DNA of 64,000 nt from Gammaproteobacteria bacterium (GTDB lineage Bacteria > Pseudomonadota > Gammaproteobacteria > Nevskiales > Nevskiaceae), in assembly GCA_026398815.1 (NCBI GenBank), contig JAPLSA010000015.1, positions 1-64,000 on the forward strand, in the 5' to 3' direction. The translations under genes and the position numbers were made by a program. Positions 60,436 to 64,000 of this stretch are shown one piece after another (positions within the stretch are counted from its first letter, which is position 1; each line of letters starts with the position of its first letter). Under the pieces are notes generated by a model. That model had not been told where the DNA came from and did not search any database. It worked only from the letters and a program-made list of their open reading frames with translations.

Positions 60436-60912
60436 TCAGATCGCGTACTTGGCGAACTGGGCGTCCGACTTCATCAGCGTCTCGAGCGTCGCGGCCACCT
60501 GGTCGGCGGTGACGTTCTCGCTCGGGTACAGCACCGAGAAGTTGCGATGGGCCAGCGACGCGAACGCGGCGCGTTCGGCCTTCGGCACGCCGTAGGCAAC
60601 GGCCACCGCGTTCAGCGCTTCGCCATCGCCGGCGGCGACATCGGCGGAGAACTCGTCGAACAGCGCCGACACCATCTTCTTGCCGCCGTAGGTCAGCTTG
60701 CCGTCGGTCGAGCAGCCGTTGGTGCCCGAGGTCATGCCGAACGTGGCATTGCCGGAGGTGCCGTTGGTGGTCGTCGCCAGGAAATGCGGGCCGATGCCGG
60801 ACTGGCCTTCGAACAGCATGTTGCCCCAGCCGCAGTTCGGGCCACCGGGGGCGTCCGCGAGGACTGCGGTCGACGACACCAGCAGGGCTGCGCCAATGAG
60901 CAGATTCTTCAT
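60436..60912 (-). CDS. DUF3015 domain-containing exported protein
   Basis: A 158-aa protein with a signal peptide (LLIGAALLVSSTAVLA). GGPNCGWGNMLFEGQSG, ATTTNGTSGNATFGMTSGTNGC (parts) and the Cys pair spacing are the DUF3015 signature. Members are small periplasmic proteins in gammaproteobacteria; role unknown. Monocistronic: terminator downstream, divergent membrane-protein gene upstream. Confidence 0.93.
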   Translation of the reverse strand: MKNLLIGAALLVSSTAVLADAPGGPNCGWGNMLFEGQSGIGPHFLATTTNGTSGNATFGMTSGTNGCSTDGKLTYGGKKMVSALFDEFSADVAAGDGEALNAVAVAYGVPKAERAAFASLAHRNFSVLYPSENVTADQVAATLETLMKSDAQFAKYAI

Positions 60913-61169
60913 AACCAATCTCCTAGTAGTCATTCTTCTTGAGTGATGCGGAACGCGTACGCGTTCCGCCGGCGATGGTATGCCGGCCTTCGCGATCGGC
61001 TCAAGACGAGGCGGGCCACTGGCCGCCGCCGGTTTGTGCGCAACGGCAAGCTTGGCTTGCGGCGTTGACCTGGTGATGACATGGCCGGCCTTGCCGCGCC
61101 GGCGGCCCTCGCGAGGTGCCGGGCGCGCGGCCTATGCTCGCGCCACCTCTGACCGCCTGCGGAACGCCC

Positions 61170-62153
61170 ATGCTGCTGCCCCTCATCGATGTGCTGATCG
61201 GCCTCACCGTCGTCTACCTGGTGCTGGCGACTGCGGCGTCGACCGCCGTCGACTTCGCCGAAGTCTGGCTGCGCCGGCGCGGCCGGCTGCTGGAACAGGG
61301 CATCACCGAGATCTTCTCCAAGACGCTGGCGGTATCGCGGGAAGGTGATGCAGCGGCAACCGCCGCGCTCGTCGAGGCCTTCTACAGCAGCCCCTACATC
61401 AGCTCGCTGTACGAGGGCCACTACCAGCCCGGCGGGCCGCTGCTGCCGTCGGCAATTCCGCCGCACCGTTTCGCTGGCGCGGTGCTGGCGCTGGCGCGCG
61501 AGAACGAGACGTTCAAGACCTCGGTCAACCGCATGCTCAAGGTCGCCGGGCTGTCGCTGGACAGCCCGCGCGCCGAGGTCGAGGCGGTGATCGCGACCTA
61601 TTTCGCCGAATCGATGGACCGCGTCACCGGCTGGTACCGCCGCCACGTCCAGAAAGTGCTGTTCGCGCTGGGTCTGGCGTTCGCGGTGCTGCTCAATGCC
61701 GACACGCTGCAGCTGCTGAAGGTGCTGTCGCAGTCGCCGGAGGTGCGCGAAAAAGTGGTGCTGGCGGCGGTCGAGGTCGCCCGCGAGCAGCCGGCCGAAG
61801 TGGCCGCCTGCGCCGGCAGCGGCCGGAGTTCCCAAGCCTGCGAGCAGGCGCTGGCCGATCGGCTCGGCCAGCAGTTGTCGGTGGTCGGCGCGCTGGGGCT
61901 GCCGCTGGGCTGGGACGGCCCGAACGGGCAAGTGTGCGGCGGCTGCCGGCCGCAGGATCGCTGGACCGCCTGGGTGCTGCCGGTGGTCGGTAAGCTCGCC
62001 GGACTGCTGCTGACGGCGCTAGCGACCACGCTCGGCGCGCCGTTCTGGTTCGATCTGCTGAACAAGCTGTTCGCCGCCCGCGACCTGCTGCGTCGCAAGG
62101 GGCAGGCGATTGCCCCGGCGCAGCCGTCCGGCGGCAGCGCTCCCGGCCCCTGA
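61170..62153 (+). CDS. Hypothetical membrane protein
   Basis: A 327-aa protein. TM helices at about 5-24 (IDVLIGLTVVYLVLATAAST), about 165-183 (VLFALGLAFAVLLNADTL) and about 270-292 (WVLPVVGKLAGLLLTALATTL). The soluble parts are helical (ITEIFSKTLAVSREGDAAATA, SRAEVEAVIATYFAESMDRVTG in part). The end APFWFDLLNKLFAARDLLRRKG is a juxtamembrane motif common in bacterial membrane proteins of unknown function. A bidirectional terminator follows. Confidence 0.78.
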   Translation: MLLPLIDVLIGLTVVYLVLATAASTAVDFAEVWLRRRGRLLEQGITEIFSKTLAVSREGDAAATAALVEAFYSSPYISSLYEGHYQPGGPLLPSAIPPHRFAGAVLALARENETFKTSVNRMLKVAGLSLDSPRAEVEAVIATYFAESMDRVTGWYRRHVQKVLFALGLAFAVLLNADTLQLLKVLSQSPEVREKVVLAAVEVAREQPAEVAACAGSGRSSQACEQALADRLGQQLSVVGALGLPLGWDGPNGQVCGGCRPQDRWTAWVLPVVGKLAGLLLTALATTLGAPFWFDLLNKLFAARDLLRRKGQAIAPAQPSGGSAPGP

Positions 62154-62174
62154 CGGCCGGCGGTCGCGGGAACG

Positions 62175-62202
62175 AAAAAGGCCACCCGGAGGTGGCCTTT
62201 TT
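62175..62202. terminator. Bidirectional intrinsic terminator
   Basis: AAAAAGGCCACC, loop CGGA, GGTGGCCTTTTT. It closes the + strand membrane-protein gene and the - strand pntB. Confidence 0.9.
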
Positions 62203-62217
62203 CATGTGGCAGGACGC

Positions 62218-63645
62218 TCAGTGACCGCCGCCGTCCAGCGACTTCACCGCCTGGATCATCGACACCAGCACCTTCTGGGCATCGCCGTAGACCATGTTGG
62301 CGTTGTCGGCGAAGAACAGCTCGTTCTCGACACCCGAGTAGCCCTTGCCCTGGCCGCGCTTGACGACATAGACCTGCTTGGCCTGGTCGACGTTGAGGAT
62401 CGGCATGCCGTAGATCGGGCTCGACTTGTTGGTGCGCGCCGCCGGATTCACGGTGTCGTTGGCGCCGATCACGATGGCGACATCGGCTTCCTTGAACTCC
62501 CCGTTGATGTCTTCCATGTCGTAGATGATGTCGTACGGCACGCCGGCTTCGGCGAGCAGCACGTTCATGTGGCCGGGCATGCGGCCGGCGACCGGATGGA
62601 TCGCGAACTTCACGTCGACGCCGGCGTCCTGGCACAGCTTCACGAACTCGTAGAGCTTGTGCTGGGCCTGTGCCACGGCTAGGCCGTAGCCCGGCGCGAT
62701 GATCACCTTCGAGGCGTAGCGCATGTTGATGCCGGCGTCGCCGGCATCGATCGGCTTCATCGAGCCCTTGATCTCGCCCTGTTCTTCGCCGGCCACCGCG
62801 CCGAAGTTCGAGAAGATCACGTTCGACACCGAACGGTTCATCGCCTTGGCCATCAGCAGGGTCAGCAGGGTGCCGGCCGAGCCGACCACCATGCCGGCGA
62901 TCATCAGCGCCGGGTTCTGCAGCACGAAGCCTTCGAAGCCGACCGCGAGACCGGTGAAGGCGTTGTACAGCGAGATCACCACCGGCATGTCCGCACCACC
63001 GATCGGCATCGTCATCAGCACGCCGAAGATCAGCGCCAGCACGAAGAACGCGGCCGTCATCCACACCGGCGCGTGGCCGTGGGCCGCGAAGGCGATGTAC
63101 AGGCCGAGGCCCAGCGTGGCGACGAAGAACGTGCCGTTCATCGCCTGCAGGCCGGTGAAGCGCCAGGTGCCGTTGACCCGGCCGTCGAGCTTGGCCCAGG
63201 CGATCACCGAGCCGGACAGCGAGATCGCACCGATCAGCGAACCGATGATGGTGACCACCAGCGGCACCAGCGTGTGCTCGGCGCCCGGACGGAACAGCTC
63301 GACGGCGCCGATGGCGGCAGCGGCACCGCCGCCCATGCCGTTGTAGAGCGCGACCATCTGCGGCATCGCGGTCATCTCGACCTTCTTGCCGCTGACCCAG
63401 GCCCAACCGAGGCCGATCGCCAGCGCCACCGCGCCGAGCGCGGCATTGACCACCAGATGCGGCTTGGCGGCTTCGTTGACGTTGAACACGTACAGGAAGC
63501 TGGCGACCACCGCGATCACCATGCCGAGGCCGGCGACCCGGATGCCCGAGGCCGCCGTGACCGGCGAGGACATCCGCTTCAGACCGTAGATGAACAGGAA
63601 CGCGGCAGCGAGGAAGCTGGCGTCGATCAGGATTGCTGGATTCAT
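62218..63645 (-). CDS. pntB: NAD(P) transhydrogenase subunit beta
   Basis: A 475-aa protein. The N-terminal half is membrane-embedded (about nine helices; VVASFLYVFNVNEAAKPHLV in part, MPQMVALYNGMGGGAAAAIGA in part). The C-terminal NADP(H)-binding domain III has VIIAPGYGLAVAQAQHKLYEF (parts), FAIHPVAGRMPGHMNVLLAEA (parts) and ADVAIVIGANDTVNPAA. With PntA it couples proton flow to hydride transfer between NADH and NADP+. RBS-like AAGGGA precedes ATG 63645. Its first 51 bp are repeated upstream at 63746-63796. Confidence 0.97.
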   Translation of the reverse strand: MNPAILIDASFLAAAFLFIYGLKRMSSPVTAASGIRVAGLGMVIAVVASFLYVFNVNEAAKPHLVVNAALGAVALAIGLGWAWVSGKKVEMTAMPQMVALYNGMGGGAAAAIGAVELFRPGAEHTLVPLVVTIIGSLIGAISLSGSVIAWAKLDGRVNGTWRFTGLQAMNGTFFVATLGLGLYIAFAAHGHAPVWMTAAFFVLALIFGVLMTMPIGGADMPVVISLYNAFTGLAVGFEGFVLQNPALMIAGMVVGSAGTLLTLLMAKAMNRSVSNVIFSNFGAVAGEEQGEIKGSMKPIDAGDAGINMRYASKVIIAPGYGLAVAQAQHKLYEFVKLCQDAGVDVKFAIHPVAGRMPGHMNVLLAEAGVPYDIIYDMEDINGEFKEADVAIVIGANDTVNPAARTNKSSPIYGMPILNVDQAKQVYVVKRGQGKGYSGVENELFFADNANMVYGDAQKVLVSMIQAVKSLDGGGH

Positions 63646-63796
63646 TTTCTTAGTGTTCCCTTGTTCCTGTTCAGCAGCCGACTCGGCTTGCCGCCGATCC
63701 CACGCCAGAAGCGGCGCGGGTCCCTCGTCGGGTGCCTCGCGTCTGCAGGAACGCGGCAGCGAGGAAGCTGGCGTCGATCAGGATTGCTGGATTCAT
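63595..63796 (-). repeat. 51-bp exact direct repeat of the pntB 5' end (63595-63645 and 63746-63796)
   Basis: The first 17 codons of pntB occur twice, identical over 51 bp, 151 bp apart, with 100 bp of unique sequence between. The upstream copy lies 10 bp after the pntAB stop. Confidence 0.95.
63671..63796 (-). CDS. 41-codon upstream ORF formed by the duplicated pntB start
   Basis: The upstream copy of the pntB start opens a 41-aa frame: the first 17 residues equal those of PntB (MNPAILIDASFLAAAFL), then an Arg/Ser/Gly-rich run (QTRGTRRGTRAAS) to a TGA at 63671-63673. AAGTAAGG (end of the upstream gene) is positioned as a Shine-Dalgarno-like site. It stops 26 nt before the real pntB ATG. A functional peptide is unlikely; it may act as a decoy or coupling ORF. 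Confidence 0.4.
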   Translation of the reverse strand: MNPAILIDASFLAAAFLQTRGTRRGTRAASGVGSAASRVGC

Positions 63797-63806
63797 GGTG
63801 CCGGCC

Positions 63807-64000
63807 TTACTTCGAGGACTTGAACATCTGCAGCATGCGTTCGGTCACCACATAACCGCCGGCCGCGTTGCCGGCGCCGAGCAGCACGCCGACGAAGCCG
63901 ATGACCTGCTCGGTGACCGTGGTGGCGTTGAGCAGCGCGAACAGCGCGCCGACGACGACGATGCCGTGCACGAAGTTGGAGCCCGACATCAGCGGCGTGT
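63807..64000 (-). CDS. pntAB: NAD(P) transhydrogenase subunit alpha, C-terminal membrane part (partial)
   Basis: The last 64 or so residues of the membrane part of PntA, running off the window: TPL-MSGSNFVHGIVVVGALFAL, VIGFVGVLLGAGNAAGGYVVT and ERMLQMFKSSK. In split-gene organisms this is the small PntA2/PntAB protein; whether alpha is split here cannot be seen. It is upstream of pntB in the same operon. Confidence 0.92.
   Translation of the reverse strand, partial: TPLMSGSNFVHGIVVVGALFALLNATTVTEQVIGFVGVLLGAGNAAGGYVVTERMLQMFKSSK

Overview
The window is a chromosomal segment of a GC-rich bacterium (clearly above 60% G+C by eye). Gene content (PntAB, PurT, PPK1, YhhQ, a DUF3015 protein, a GlyGly-CTERM sorting signal, a type I-F CRISPR array) fits a gammaproteobacterium, perhaps a Nevskiales/Solimonadaceae-like lineage. 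That placement is inferred from family content, not from a marker gene. No rRNA or tRNA gene was seen.

Layout. 1-2723 is the leader-distal part of a large type I-F CRISPR array (46 repeats, 45 spacers; no cas genes inside the window), followed by a decayed IS3-family transposase fragment. 3211-7584 is a three-gene, translationally coupled phosphorelay operon: degenerate receiver-Hpt protein, CHASE hybrid histidine kinase, LuxR-type regulator. 7607-14421 holds a TIGR03032/TPR/glycosyltransferase-like fusion and a large secreted beta-helix/Calx-beta/anchor-D protein. 14440-36863 is mostly ordinary metabolism and housekeeping: acyl-CoA ligase, ketopantoate reductase homologue, HCCA isomerase, S9 peptidase, YgjP-like metalloprotease, DEAD-box helicase, two glycine-zipper proteins, choice-of-anchor I protein, pirin, PurT, pyruvate kinase, GDPD, a MerR regulator divergent from a PF10118 protein, and a GST.

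36879-57503 is the accessory and most unusual part. Two paralogous proteins (39769-42513 and 54702-57503) combine an OmpR/PhoB-type winged helix, a Ser/Thr protein kinase with intact catalytic residues, one membrane segment and a TPR-rich C-terminal half. Each is divergent from envelope-protein genes: a four-gene lipoprotein/membrane cluster in one case, a 949-aa surface protein in the other. Each intergenic region carries direct repeats with an 11-bp period, the spacing used by OmpR/PhoB-type winged helices. Between them lies a TIR-TM-TPR protein of the same overall shape. The 949-aa surface protein is itself odd: a GlyGly-CTERM-like sorting tail runs straight into a second signal peptide and an outer-membrane beta-barrel. 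PPK1 (with a candidate Pho box), YhhQ and a photolyase are interspersed.

57531-64000 holds an alpha/beta hydrolase lipoprotein, a DUF4105 protein, a DUF3015 protein, a membrane protein and the end of a pntA-pntB operon. The first 51 bp of pntB are duplicated exactly 151 bp upstream.

Start codons were chosen from homology, Shine-Dalgarno-like sequences and operon overlap. Functional names rest on motif recognition by eye; no database search was run.
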